In this document: one piece after another, positions 8,451 to 17,586 of the stretch
How positions within the stretch are numbered: position 1 is the stretch's first letter
How the letters are laid out: each line of letters opens with the position of its first letter
Assembly (NCBI GenBank): GCA_964194845.1
Contig: CAXMNX010000110.1
Location: 1 to 64,000 of the forward strand
Direction: 5' to 3'
Source of the DNA: CAXMNX01 sp964194845
GTDB lineage: Bacteria; Pseudomonadota; Alphaproteobacteria; Rhodobacterales; Rhodobacteraceae
Length of the DNA: 64,000 nucleotides
Program-made: the position numbers and the translations under genes
Notes under the pieces: generated by a model
The model's input: the letters and a program-made list of their open reading frames with translations, nothing else
What the model was told of the DNA's origin: nothing
Database searches by the model: none

Positions 8451-9827
8451 TTAGCTGAAAACCTTCGTCAGCGCCTTGTCCACTGCACTTGTGATCTCGT
8501 CGATATCATCGGCTGTCGAGATCAGCGCGGGCGAAAAGCAAAGCGTGTTGTTGAACCCCGGCACCGACCGGTTCGTCGCACCAATGACCACGCCCTGGCC
8601 CATGCAATCGGCCACGACCGCCTGAACCTTCGCCTCAGTCGCCGGTTCGCGGGTCGCGCGATCGGCCACCAGCTCGGCCCCGCAGAACAGCCCCTTGCCG
8701 CGCACATCGCCAATCACCCGGTGCTTTTCCTGAAGTGCCGAAAGATTGTCGATCATCCGCGCGCCCATCGCGGTGGTGTTTTCAAGCAACCCCTCTTCTT
8801 CGATGATCGCCATATTCTCGATCGCCGCGGCCGGTCCCGCCGTGCAGCCGCCAAACGTCGAGATATCGCGGAAATAATCCAACGGATCGGACGGGTTCGC
8901 CTTGAACATGTCGAAAATTTCTTCCGTCGCAACCATACAGGCAATCGCGGCATAACCGCTGGCCACGCCCTTCGCCATCGTCACGAAATCGGGCTTGATG
9001 CCATAGTGCTGATACCCGAACCACATGCCGGTCCGACCCACGCCGCAAACCACCTCGTCGATATGCAACAGAACTTCGTATTTGCGGCAGATCTCCTGAA
9101 CCCGCTCCCAATAGCCCTCGGGCGGCACGATCACACCGCCACCTGCCGTCACCGGCTCAAGGCAAAGCGCGCCGACCGTGTCCGGCCCCTCACGCAGAAT
9201 CACTTCCTCAATCGCATCCGCAGCACGCTCGCCGTAGTTTTCAGTCTCCCATTGCGCGCGATATTCCAGACAATGCGGCACTTCGACAAAGCCCGGTGTG
9301 TATGGCCCATACTGCGCGCCCCGTTCCGCCTGCCCGCCGGCCGACAGCGTGGTGATGGTGGTTCCGTGATAGTCGCGCTCGCGGTACAGGATCTTGTGCT
9401 TCTTTCCGCCATAGCGCTTGTGGGCGATCTGACGGACCATTTTGAAGGCTTTCTCGTTCGCCTCGGACCCTGAATTCGTATAGTAAACCCGGCTCATCCC
9501 CGGCATCTTCGCGATCAGGTTCTCGGCAAATATCGACCCCGGGATCGACCCCGCCGAGTTAGCGAAATACGGCATCCGGATCAGCTGATCGCGCACCGCA
9601 TTGGCGATCCGCTCGCGGCCATAGCCAACGTTGACGGTCCAGACCCCGCCGGAAACCGCGTCCAGATATTCCTTGCCGGTCGCATCCCAGACCCGCATCC
9701 CTCGGCCTTCGACCATAATACGCGGATCACTGGTCTCAAACGGCTTGTGCTGGATCAGATGGTGCCAAAGATGCTCGCGGTCGGCTTCGATGACGGCGGA
9801 AAGGTCGTTTTGCTGCGCGGCGGACAT
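8451..9827 (-). CDS. tpa: Taurine--pyruvate aminotransferase
   Basis: Transfers the amino group of taurine to pyruvate, giving sulfoacetaldehyde and alanine, which feeds Xsc. It is a class III (fold type I) aminotransferase of 458 residues with the G-SEAN motif at 120-124, the cofactor-binding Asp257 in HIDEVVCGVGRTG and the PLP Lys286 in MAKGVASGY. The start at 9827 has AGGAGG 8 bases upstream. A second direct-repeat pair precedes it. No tauABC or TRAP taurine importer and no sulfite exporter lie in the window, so uptake and sulfite disposal must be encoded elsewhere. Confidence 0.92.
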   Translation of the reverse strand: MSAAQQNDLSAVIEADREHLWHHLIQHKPFETSDPRIMVEGRGMRVWDATGKEYLDAVSGGVWTVNVGYGRERIANAVRDQLIRMPYFANSAGSIPGSIFAENLIAKMPGMSRVYYTNSGSEANEKAFKMVRQIAHKRYGGKKHKILYRERDYHGTTITTLSAGGQAERGAQYGPYTPGFVEVPHCLEYRAQWETENYGERAADAIEEVILREGPDTVGALCLEPVTAGGGVIVPPEGYWERVQEICRKYEVLLHIDEVVCGVGRTGMWFGYQHYGIKPDFVTMAKGVASGYAAIACMVATEEIFDMFKANPSDPLDYFRDISTFGGCTAGPAAAIENMAIIEEEGLLENTTAMGARMIDNLSALQEKHRVIGDVRGKGLFCGAELVADRATREPATEAKVQAVVADCMGQGVVIGATNRSVPGFNNTLCFSPALISTADDIDEITSAVDKALTKVFS

Positions 9828-9880
9828 GGGGCTTGCCTCCTATAGACCTATGCAATCTGGCTGAGATCGGCGAGTCGCTA

Positions 9881-9913
9881 TAGGGCCAATCTTCGGGGCA
9901 TCTTAGGGCCAAA
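9881..9913 (-). promoter_or_regulatory. Predicted TauR operator upstream of tpa
   Basis: Minus-strand direct repeats TTGGCCCTAA (about 9904-9913) and TTGGCCCTAT (about 9881-9890) start 23 bp apart, as in front of xsc. The proximal copy lies about 54 bp from the tpa start, nearly the same distance as at xsc (57 bp). The site also lies upstream of the divergent DMT gene. Confidence 0.7.
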
Positions 9914-10006
9914 TTCCACGTTCGCCCACCTCCGGCATAGCGCCGCAAAAACGCAACGCCCCTTTTCCCTCGCCACGCTCGCGCCAGATCACTACGGTCC
10001 GCGCTC

Positions 10007-10939
10007 ATGACCCAGGACAAACCAGTTCTTGGCATCGTTCTGATGCTGGGCTTTTGCGTTCTCGCGCCCCTCAGCGACGCAACGGCGAAGTTCCTGGGCC
10101 CCCGGATCGACGTCGGTCAACTTCTGGCGGTGCGGTTCGCGCTCCAGCTTCTGATCCTGGCACCCATCGTCTGGATAACCGGAAAATCGCTCCGGCTGGA
10201 ACGCCGTCTGCTGCGGCTCACCGCCGTGCGGACGGTGCTGCATATCCTGGGCATCGGGATGATGTTTCTGTCGCTTCTCTACCTGCCGCTGGCCGACGCC
10301 ATCGCCATCGCCTTCGTGATGCCTTTCATCATGCTTTTGCTTGGGCATTACGTGCTGGGCGAAGATGTCGGCCATCGCCGTATCCTCGCCTGCTGCGTCG
10401 GTTTTATCGGCACGCTTTTCGTCATTCAGCCCAGCTTTGCCGAGGTTGGCTGGCCCGCGCTTCTGCCGCTTGGCGTCGCCGTCGATTTCGCGCTTTTCAT
10501 CCTGATCACGCGACAGGTGGCCAAGGACATCGACCCGGTGGCGCTTCAGACAATATCCGGCGCAATGGCGACCGCTGTTTTGCTGCCGCTCCTGATCCTT
10601 GCTCAGCCCTTTGATATCAAAGGACTTACCGTTATTGCGCCAATCAAAACCGACATGCTGCTCTTGTTGGCGCTCGGTTGCCTCGGCACTGTCGCCCATC
10701 TCGTGATGACCTGGTCCTTGCGCTTTGCCCCGGCTGCAACGCTGGCCCCGATGCAATACTTCGAAATTCCGATGGCCGCATTGGTCGGCTGGCTGGTCTT
10801 TCGCGACTTCCCTGACGGTCTGGCGCTGCTCGGCATCGCGATCACCATCAGTGCGGGGCTTTACATCCTCTTTCGCGAACAAGCCGTCAGCCGACAAGCG
10901 CGGGCAACACCCGGTCAAGCGCCTCCCGCGGCAGAATGA
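10007..10939 (+). CDS. DMT superfamily (EamA) transporter
   Basis: An inner-membrane permease of 310 residues with about ten hydrophobic segments arranged as two EamA repeats (residues about 8-138 and 150-293). Substrate is unknown; EamA proteins export amino acids, metabolites or drugs. It is divergent from tpa across 180 bp that carry the TauR-like repeats, so co-regulation with taurine use is possible but not shown. The ATG at 10007 lacks a clear Shine-Dalgarno sequence. Its last 53 bp overlap the end of the convergent thiN gene. Confidence 0.82.
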   Translation: MTQDKPVLGIVLMLGFCVLAPLSDATAKFLGPRIDVGQLLAVRFALQLLILAPIVWITGKSLRLERRLLRLTAVRTVLHILGIGMMFLSLLYLPLADAIAIAFVMPFIMLLLGHYVLGEDVGHRRILACCVGFIGTLFVIQPSFAEVGWPALLPLGVAVDFALFILITRQVAKDIDPVALQTISGAMATAVLLPLLILAQPFDIKGLTVIAPIKTDMLLLLALGCLGTVAHLVMTWSLRFAPAATLAPMQYFEIPMAALVGWLVFRDFPDGLALLGIAITISAGLYILFREQAVSRQARATPGQAPPAAE

Positions 10940-11546
10940 CGATCATGCCGGGGTCGTCGAAATCCAGCGTGACCGGGCCGGTTGCACGGTTTGACGTGCC
11001 GATCGAACCCGATGGGCTGAACGCGATGCCATCAATCGGCCAGACCAATCCGCTCGAGCGGCCCGTCACCTGGCCCATCGGGAAAAGCGACATCCGCGTA
11101 TCAGGCGCAAGATCAAGATGCAGATGCCCCGGCGCGGCAAAAGCAATGTCGGTATCCCCGATCAGGATCACCGGCGGCCCGATCTGGCGGGCAAGAACCG
11201 ACATCGCCGCCAACGTATGGTCCAGCCGCCCCGACATGAACCCAGGCGCAAGCACGAAAGGCGCATCAATCCGGGCCAGGCATTTTTCGAAATCGGTGGT
11301 TTCCTGCTCGGCAATCTCAAGCACAGATGCCGGATCGATCACCTGCTTTGCCGCGTCCGAAAGCGAATCAATATCGCCGATCACCGCAACCGGCGTGAAT
11401 CCCGCCACAATCGCAAAATCGGCACCGCCATCCGCCGCCACAAGCATCGGCGCCAATTTCAACGCTTCGTCAATGCTTTCGACGCTAGGCTGCCCCGCGC
11501 CAACCAATGTTACGCCTTTGTGGGATTGCACTCTGCCGTTTTCCAT
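10887..11546 (-). CDS. thiN: Thiamine pyrophosphokinase
   Basis: Predicted to make thiamine diphosphate from thiamine and ATP. Family motifs are present: AADGGAD, VIGDIDSL, QETTDFEKCL and GRLDHTLAAM, which line the ATP and metal site. The protein has about 219 residues, a normal length. The start is taken as ATG at 11546; an in-frame TTG five codons upstream is less likely. Thiamine diphosphate is the cofactor of Xsc and transketolase, both also in this window, although no operon link exists. It is convergent with, and overlaps, the DMT transporter gene. Confidence 0.9.
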   Translation of the reverse strand: MENGRVQSHKGVTLVGAGQPSVESIDEALKLAPMLVAADGGADFAIVAGFTPVAVIGDIDSLSDAAKQVIDPASVLEIAEQETTDFEKCLARIDAPFVLAPGFMSGRLDHTLAAMSVLARQIGPPVILIGDTDIAFAAPGHLHLDLAPDTRMSLFPMGQVTGRSSGLVWPIDGIAFSPSGSIGTSNRATGPVTLDFDDPGMIVILPREALDRVLPALVG

Positions 11547-11682
11547 GCCCGAATACCCCAAACCTGCCGCCGCGCCACAATTCTGACCCGAAAATATCTT
11601 TTCAATTCCTTAGGAGCGTTCCTATTTCCGACCCCCTTCTTGGTAAACAGACAATTGCTGGAATGGGGAGAAAGCGACCACG

Positions 11683-13485
11683 ATGACTGGTTCGAACAAG
11701 ATACTCACGGTGTCCTACGGCACGTTCAGCTGCACGCTGGAGGGTTTCGACGATCCGTTCGGAACCATGCGCGGGATCGCCGAATACTTCCGCGACCTTG
11801 CCGCCGACGACCGTTACTTCGGTGCCGAACCGCCGACGCCCGACGTCGAGATGCTGCAAAATATCGCGCAGAAAGACGTTCAGCGCCGGGTTGAGGCCCA
11901 CGTCGGCGAAACCGGTATCGCGCTGCGTCAGGTGGCGGACGCCACCCAGGCGCCCGAAGCACCCGCCGCTCAGGCGCCCGAAACACCCGCTGCTCAGGCG
12001 CCCACGCCCCCACCTGCGCGCCCACCCGCGCCCAAGGTTGAAGATGCCGAAACGCTGGATAGCGGACCGCTGGCTTTTGACGACGAATACCTGATGGCGG
12101 ACGAACCCGAAGATGTCTTCAGCGTCGATACCGACACCGCACCGGCGGAAGACAGGGTCGCGGCTGAAACCGTTGCCGAAAAACTTCGCCGAATCCGGGC
12201 GGTTGTGTCGAAGTCGCTCGAAGTTGAGGAACCACAGGAACCTTTTAGCTCTGCCCTGGCCGAGGATGACAACGCCGGGGCCGATGCCGAAGAGCCGCAG
12301 AAACGCAGTCGCGCCCTGACCGCGACAATCGCGTCAATCACTGCCGATCTGTCGGACGAATTTGAAACCGAAGACGAACAGGATGCACCCGAGGCGGATG
12401 ATGCCTCACCCGATGATGCTTCACCCGAAGTCGATCCAACTGCGATTAATAATCTCGCAGCACCTTCGGACGACCTGATCACTGACCAGGATGATGACGC
12501 GGCTGAAAACGCCTTTGACGCAATTGACGAGCCAATTGACGGCGTCGAAATCGAAGACATTGCTGAAGCCGAGACCAATCTGATCGGCGATGACGGCGAT
12601 ACCGCATCAAACGAAGACGAGGCATCATTTGAAGACGACGCTGCAATCGTGGCATCCGTCACTAAAATCGTCGCCAGCAAGGATGACGACGATGACGCGG
12701 AAGATGACGATAGTGATGCGCCTGACTGGGGTGTCTTCCAGGTGGAAGGTTCGCCCGATCAACCCAGCAAACCCAGGCCGCGGCAGCATACAACTGTGCC
12801 GCTTTCTTCGCTTCATGACAGCAATGGTGACATCGGCCGGCTACTTGAAGAAACCGATCAAAAGCTGAACGACGACGATGGCATTCGTCGGCGCCGGGTT
12901 ATCAGCCAGATGCGCGCCGCCGTCGCTGCAACCAAAGCGGATCGCATCTTTTCAAAGATCGTCTCGCGCGAGACGAGCGACACGGAAGAGCAAAGCCCGT
13001 ATCGGCAGGATCTGAACCAGGTAATTTCGCGCAATCCACCCGACGAGGATACCAATACCGCCGCCAACCAATCGCGCCCGGCGCCTTTGGTTCTTGTATC
13101 GTCGCAGCGCGTCGATACAGCCGAAGAAAAAGCGGCCGGGGCCGAAGTTCCCCCTCAACGTGTCGAAAAATCCGCCGACGGTGGAAGCGAAATTGCGAAC
13201 TTCAAAGACTTCGCAACCAGAATGGGTGCCACCGAACTGCCCGATCTGCTGGAAGCGGCTGCGGCCTATTCCGCGTTTGTCGAAGGTGAGCCGCATTTCT
13301 CGCGACCCGACATCATGAAGCGCGTTGCACGGGCTGATCCCGCGCGCCAACTATCGCGCGAAACCGGGCTGCGAACTTTCGGACAACTGCTGCGGCAAGG
13401 GAAAATCCAGAAGCTTCAGCGCGGTCAGTTCGCCGTCGCCGATGACACCAAATTCAATCCCGCACAGCGGATCGCCGGCCAATAA
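11683..13485 (+). CDS. Long acidic low-complexity protein, function unknown
   Basis: A 600-residue protein with a conserved-looking N-terminal block (residues 1-75, LTVSYGTFSCTLEGFDDPF and AEYFRDLAADDRYFG), a Pro/Ala linker at about 85-115, a very Asp/Glu-rich middle (about 120-365) and a more ordered C-terminal part (about 370-600) containing RRRRVISQMRAAVAATKADR and a winged-helix-like end (FSRPDIMKRVARADPARQLSRETGLRTFGQLLRQGKI). I recall related proteins in Rhodobacterales only as hypothetical. No signal peptide or membrane segment is visible. An upstream GGGGAGAAAG fits a ribosome binding site, and a terminator follows. Confidence 0.8.
   Translation: MTGSNKILTVSYGTFSCTLEGFDDPFGTMRGIAEYFRDLAADDRYFGAEPPTPDVEMLQNIAQKDVQRRVEAHVGETGIALRQVADATQAPEAPAAQAPETPAAQAPTPPPARPPAPKVEDAETLDSGPLAFDDEYLMADEPEDVFSVDTDTAPAEDRVAAETVAEKLRRIRAVVSKSLEVEEPQEPFSSALAEDDNAGADAEEPQKRSRALTATIASITADLSDEFETEDEQDAPEADDASPDDASPEVDPTAINNLAAPSDDLITDQDDDAAENAFDAIDEPIDGVEIEDIAEAETNLIGDDGDTASNEDEASFEDDAAIVASVTKIVASKDDDDDAEDDDSDAPDWGVFQVEGSPDQPSKPRPRQHTTVPLSSLHDSNGDIGRLLEETDQKLNDDDGIRRRRVISQMRAAVAATKADRIFSKIVSRETSDTEEQSPYRQDLNQVISRNPPDEDTNTAANQSRPAPLVLVSSQRVDTAEEKAAGAEVPPQRVEKSADGGSEIANFKDFATRMGATELPDLLEAAAAYSAFVEGEPHFSRPDIMKRVARADPARQLSRETGLRTFGQLLRQGKIQKLQRGQFAVADDTKFNPAQRIAGQ
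11947..12003 (+). repeat. 24-bp in-frame tandem repeat in the acidic protein gene
   Basis: Two 24-bp units (11947-11970 and 11971-11994) and a 9-bp partial third copy encode the QAPEAPAA / QAPETPAA linker. The two full units differ at only two positions, so copy number may vary between strains. Confidence 0.75.
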
Positions 13486-13510
13486 CCAACGCAGATTGCC
13501 ATCCGTCAGT

Positions 13511-13537
13511 GGCCCCGGTTCCGGGGTCGTTTTTTTT
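13511..13537 (+). terminator. Rho-independent terminator after the acidic protein gene
   Basis: GGCCCCGG pairs with CCGGGGTC around a very short loop and is followed by G and a run of eight T. It lies about 25 bp after the stop codon and before the doeA-like gene. Confidence 0.8.
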
Positions 13538-13646
13538 GTCCGGCCAGCACCATGGTCGCTCGGCTTGCAACGGTTCCCGGTTGACGTGGTGCAAGGATCC
13601 AAAGCACGCTCGGCCTCAGCCATCTGACGCTGCACCCCGAGGTTTC

Positions 13647-14831
13647 ATGCCAATCGAAAACTCCCCCTTCACCGCCGCCGAATACACCCGAAGGATCGAA
13701 AAAACCCGATCCGCAATGCAACGCGCCGATATCGACGTTCTGTTCGCAACCGATCCCTCCAATCAGGCCTGGCTGACCGGCTATGACGGCTGGTCGTTCT
13801 ATGTGCATCAGGGTGTGATCCTTCGCGCCGACAGCGAGCCGATCTGGTGGGGTCGCCAGCAGGATACCAATGGTGCGCGCCGCACGGTCTGGATGAATGA
13901 GGCCAATATCACCGGATATGCCGACGACTACGTGCAATCCACGACCTCGCACCCGATGGAGGATCTTGCCGGGAAACTGAGCGATCTCGGGCTTGGAAAT
14001 GCGCGCATCGGCGTCGAGATGGAGAATTATTATTACTCGGCAAAGGCGCATGCCGTTCTGACCGCCAGCCTGCCTGACGCCACGTTTATCGACGCAACAG
14101 CACTTGTGAACTGGCAGCGCGGCGTCAAATCCGCCGAAGAGATCGCGTTCATCCGCAAGGCCGCAAGGATCAGCGAAAAGATCGCGCATCTCACCGTGGA
14201 AAAGGCGGAACCTGGACTGAAGAAAAACGAACTGATCGGTGATATCGTGCAGGCGGCCTATTATGGCGTCGATGACGATTGGGGCGACTATCCCGCGATC
14301 ATTCCGCTGGCACCTTCGGGCACCGACGCCGCCGCCCCGCATCTGACCTGGAACGGTGACACGCTTCGGGCGGGCGAAGCCACATTCTTCGAGCTTTCCG
14401 GCTGCTATCGCCGCTACCACGCCCCGCTTTGCCGAACCGTGCATCTTGGCCCCGCCCCGCAGTTTTTGCTGGATGCGTCGGAAGCGCTGACCGCCGGGCT
14501 TGAAGCTGGCATCCAAGCCGCGAAACCCGGCAATCGCGCCTGCGATATCGCCAACGCGCTGAATGCAGAACTCGCCAAGGCCGGCATCACGCGCGGCGAG
14601 CGCTGCGGCTATCCCATCGGCCTCAGCTATCCGCCCGACTGGGGCGAGCGCACGATCTCGATCCGACCCAGCGACACGTCCGTGCTCGAACCCGGCATGA
14701 CGTTTCACTTCATGCCGGGGCTTTGGATGGACAACTGGGGATTGGAAACGACCGAGACCATCCTGATCCGCGACCAGGGCGCGGCCGAGGCGCTTTGCTC
14801 GGTCGAACGCAAAATGTTCGTGAAAGACTGA
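13647..14831 (+). CDS. doeA: DoeA-type ectoine hydrolase (M24 pita-bread family)
   Basis: Likely C-N hydrolase opening a cyclic amidine; DoeA converts ectoine to N-acetyl-diaminobutyrate. The 394-residue protein closely follows DoeA as I remember it: NQAWLTGYDGWSFYVHQG (residues about 33-51), NWQRGVKSAEEIAFIRKA, DYPAIIPLAPSGTDAAAPHL, and the tail GYPIGLSYPPDWGERTIS and MTFHFMPGLWMDNWGLETTE. The Asp/Asp metal ligands of true M24 peptidases are absent, as in creatinase and DoeA. The start at 13647 matches the family; the frame stays open upstream but runs through a terminator. It is followed after 3 bp by the ArgE-type gene. No ectABC, doeB or ehu genes are near, so the substrate may differ from ectoine. 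Confidence 0.75.
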   Translation: MPIENSPFTAAEYTRRIEKTRSAMQRADIDVLFATDPSNQAWLTGYDGWSFYVHQGVILRADSEPIWWGRQQDTNGARRTVWMNEANITGYADDYVQSTTSHPMEDLAGKLSDLGLGNARIGVEMENYYYSAKAHAVLTASLPDATFIDATALVNWQRGVKSAEEIAFIRKAARISEKIAHLTVEKAEPGLKKNELIGDIVQAAYYGVDDDWGDYPAIIPLAPSGTDAAAPHLTWNGDTLRAGEATFFELSGCYRRYHAPLCRTVHLGPAPQFLLDASEALTAGLEAGIQAAKPGNRACDIANALNAELAKAGITRGERCGYPIGLSYPPDWGERTISIRPSDTSVLEPGMTFHFMPGLWMDNWGLETTETILIRDQGAAEALCSVERKMFVKD

Positions 14832-14834
14832 CCG

Positions 14835-15989
14835 ATGACCGATCTCGCCCGGACCCGAGATATCCTGCGCGACCTGATCGCCTATCCGACGGTGTCATCG
14901 GACAGCAACCTCGACATGATCGCCTATCTTGCAGGCCGGTTGGAAGACGTGGGCGCAAATATTGACATCTTCCACGATGACAGCGGGAAAAAGGCTAATC
15001 TTTTTGCGACCATCGGGCCGGAAACCGATGGCGGCATTCTGCTTTCGGGCCACACCGATGTAGTACCAGTCACCGATCAGAACTGGAGCCATGACCCGTT
15101 TGAAATGGTCGCGCTCGAAGACCGGCTTTACGGTCGCGGGGCCTGCGACATGAAGGGATTTATCGCCGCAACTATCTCAATGGCACCACTTTTTCAGGAA
15201 CGTGTCTCGACGCGCCCCCTGCATTTTTCCTTCACTTATGACGAAGAAACCGGCTGCATCGGTGCCGCCAAACTGGCCGAAGATCTGGTTGAAAAAGGCG
15301 TGCGCCCGGCAATCGCCATCGTCGGCGAGCCGACGAACATGCGGATCATCGAGGGCCACAAGGGCTGCTATGAGTATTCCACCCATTTCCACGGGCTGGA
15401 AGGCCACGGATCGTCACCCGACGCGGGCGTCAACGCGGTTGAATACGCGGTCCGCTATGTCGCGCATCTGCTTGAACTGAAAGCGAAACTGAAGACGCGC
15501 GCGCCGCCGGGAAGCCGTTTCGAGCCGCCCTGGACGACCGTCAACGTTGGTGGTCTGACCGGCGGCGTCGCCCACAACGTGATCGCCAGCCGCGCCCAGA
15601 TCGACTGGGAAATGCGCCCGGTTCAGAACGCGGATGCCGCGCTTGTCAAAGACAGCCTTCAGGCCCTTTGCCGCGACGAACTTCTGCCTGCGATGCGTGC
15701 CGTTTTCCCTGAGGCCGCTATCCGGCTGGAAACCATCGGTGAAGTCGACGGGTTGGAGCCCACCGACAACAATCAGGCTCGCGAGATTGTCGCCGAACTG
15801 ACCGGCGCCAATACTGCGGACACCGTGCCATTCGGCACCGAAGCGGGCATCTTCCAGAAGCTTGGCATGGATGTCGTGGTCTGCGGCCCGGGCTCGATTG
15901 ATCAGGCGCACAAGGCGGATGAGTTTGTGTCGGAAGACCAGCTTCAGAAATGTCTCACGATGCTCGAACGGCTTTCGCGAAAACTTTAG
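14835..15989 (+). CDS. ArgE-type M20 deacylase (acetylornithine deacetylase-like)
   Basis: Zinc-dependent amidohydrolase of the ArgE/DapE M20 family, 384 residues. Metal and catalytic residues are visible: His73 in SGHTDVVPV, Asp105 in GACDMKGF, the DEETG Glu pair at 137-138, and the later EAGIFQKLG region. A lid domain occupies the middle. It is translationally close to the DoeA-like gene (3-bp gap). If DoeA yields an N-acetylated diamino acid, this protein is the natural candidate to remove the acetyl group in place of DoeB. ArgE of arginine biosynthesis is the alternative, but no arg gene is nearby. Confidence 0.82.
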   Translation: MTDLARTRDILRDLIAYPTVSSDSNLDMIAYLAGRLEDVGANIDIFHDDSGKKANLFATIGPETDGGILLSGHTDVVPVTDQNWSHDPFEMVALEDRLYGRGACDMKGFIAATISMAPLFQERVSTRPLHFSFTYDEETGCIGAAKLAEDLVEKGVRPAIAIVGEPTNMRIIEGHKGCYEYSTHFHGLEGHGSSPDAGVNAVEYAVRYVAHLLELKAKLKTRAPPGSRFEPPWTTVNVGGLTGGVAHNVIASRAQIDWEMRPVQNADAALVKDSLQALCRDELLPAMRAVFPEAAIRLETIGEVDGLEPTDNNQAREIVAELTGANTADTVPFGTEAGIFQKLGMDVVVCGPGSIDQAHKADEFVSEDQLQKCLTMLERLSRKL

Positions 15990-16175
15990 TCGCTCGGGCA
16001 ATTTCACCGCTTGACCGAAAACGCGATGCGTGCAGTTAAGGGCTGTGCCAGATGGATACGCTCCAACTGAGTCGCATTGGCGATGGCGTCGCCAAAAATT
16101 CCTGAATTGTCCTGTACGCCGGGATGCTGGTTCAGTCCGCTTAACTGCGGCCTGACTAAGCTATGAGGCATACAA

Positions 16176-17393
16176 ATGACAACAGACACGCGCCCTGATT
16201 TCTTTCGCTGCCACAACGGCGACAAGGAAAAACTCCCCTTCTCAGAAGCCGAGTATAATCGCCGCCTCGGCCTTCTGCGCGCCGAAATGCAGGTCCGCGA
16301 CATACCCGCCGTCCTGCTGACCTCGATGCACAACATCGCCTATTATTCCGGCTTTCTCTATTGCGCCTTCGGGCGGCCATACGCCTGCGTTGTCACGCCT
16401 GACGCCTGCACGGTAATCTCGGCCAATATCGACGCCGGCCAGCCATGGCGCCGGTCCATCGGCGACGGCGTCATCTATACCGACTGGCAGCAGGGCAACT
16501 ACTGGCGCGCCGTGGCGGAGGTCACGGGCCGCGTCGGCCGGTTGGGGATCGAGCGCGATCACCTGACGCTTGCTGCGCATACAATTCTGAATGACATGCT
16601 GGGCGCGCCGGAACTTGTCGATGTCGCGGCAACGACAATGGCGCTCAGGATGCACAAGTCGGGCGAAGAGATCGCACTCATTCGCGACGGTGCCCGCATT
16701 GCCGACATCGGTGGTGCCGCGATCCGCGACGCGATCCGGGTCGGCGCGCGCGAGATCGACGTCGCGATGGCCGGTCGCAACGCGATGGAAGTTGCCATCG
16801 CCGAGGCGCATCCGGACGCTGAATACCGCGATACCTGGGTCTGGTTTCAATCCGGTCTCAACACCGATGGGGCCCACAATCCCGTCACTGGACGGCGGCT
16901 TGAGCGGGGCGATATCCTGAGCCTGAACGCGTTTCCGATGATCTCGGGCTATTACACCGCACTGGAACGGACGCTATTCGTCGGCGAGGTGGATGCGGCG
17001 TCGCTGGACATCTGGCAGGCCAATGTGGACACCCACGAACTTGGCCTGTCGCTGATCAAACCCGGCATAACTTGTGCCGAGATCTGCGCTGAGTTGAACA
17101 GGTTCCTCACTGAAAAGAACCTGCTCAAATATCGCTCATTTGGCTATGGGCATTCCTTCGGCGTGCTCTCGCATTACTATGGCCGCGAGGCCGGGTTGGA
17201 GCTGCGCGAGGACATCGACACGGTGCTGGAACCGGGCATGGTCGTCAGCATGGAACCAATGCTTTGGATCCCCGAAGGGCAATCCGGTGCGGGCGGATAC
17301 CGCGAGCACGACATCCTGATCGTCGCCGAAGACGGGGCCGAAAACATCACCGGCTTCCCATACGGGCCCGAGCACAACATCGTTGTGGCGTGA
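16176..17393 (+). CDS. Creatinase (creatine amidinohydrolase)
   Basis: Hydrolyses creatine to sarcosine and urea; cytosolic homodimer in characterised members. The 405-residue sequence matches Pseudomonas creatinase closely: FLYCAFGRPYACVV, NIDAGQPWRR, MRMHKSGEE-like region, and FQSGLNTDGAHNPVT with the catalytic His at 234. Glu264 (TALERTLF), His326 (GYGHSFG) and Glu360 (VSMEP) complete the pocket. M24 metal ligands are replaced, as expected for a metal-free creatinase. It is separated by 186 bp from the ArgE gene and converges on the transporter operon. No creatininase or sarcosine oxidase gene is present in the window. Confidence 0.9.
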   Translation: MTTDTRPDFFRCHNGDKEKLPFSEAEYNRRLGLLRAEMQVRDIPAVLLTSMHNIAYYSGFLYCAFGRPYACVVTPDACTVISANIDAGQPWRRSIGDGVIYTDWQQGNYWRAVAEVTGRVGRLGIERDHLTLAAHTILNDMLGAPELVDVAATTMALRMHKSGEEIALIRDGARIADIGGAAIRDAIRVGAREIDVAMAGRNAMEVAIAEAHPDAEYRDTWVWFQSGLNTDGAHNPVTGRRLERGDILSLNAFPMISGYYTALERTLFVGEVDAASLDIWQANVDTHELGLSLIKPGITCAEICAELNRFLTEKNLLKYRSFGYGHSFGVLSHYYGREAGLELREDIDTVLEPGMVVSMEPMLWIPEGQSGAGGYREHDILIVAEDGAENITGFPYGPEHNIVVA

Positions 17394-17405
17394 TCGGGTG
17401 CCAGA

Positions 17406-17550
17406 GCCGGGCCAGCGCCTGCCCGTGGGGTGGCGCTGCGCCGGTTCACGCTGAGCGCTTTATGTCGAAAAACACATCTTCCCTGACAACGGCACACCAA
17501 ACCAGAACAAGCGCCCGCCCGCCGCAACGGGCGGGCGCTGGCCCGGCGGG
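17406..17550. repeat. Dispersed 140-bp intergenic element, copy A
   Basis: Begins with GCCGGGCCAGCGCCTGCCCG (17406-17425) and ends with the near-perfect inverse of that arm (about 17531-17549). Copy B at 30321-30456 shares the first 20 bp exactly and aligns through a GCTTTATG and CATCTT core. It fills the gap between the convergent creatinase and transporter genes. Confidence 0.7.
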
Positions 17551-17586
17551 CTACGCCCTTGATTCCGGGCCTAAAAATCGTTTGGC

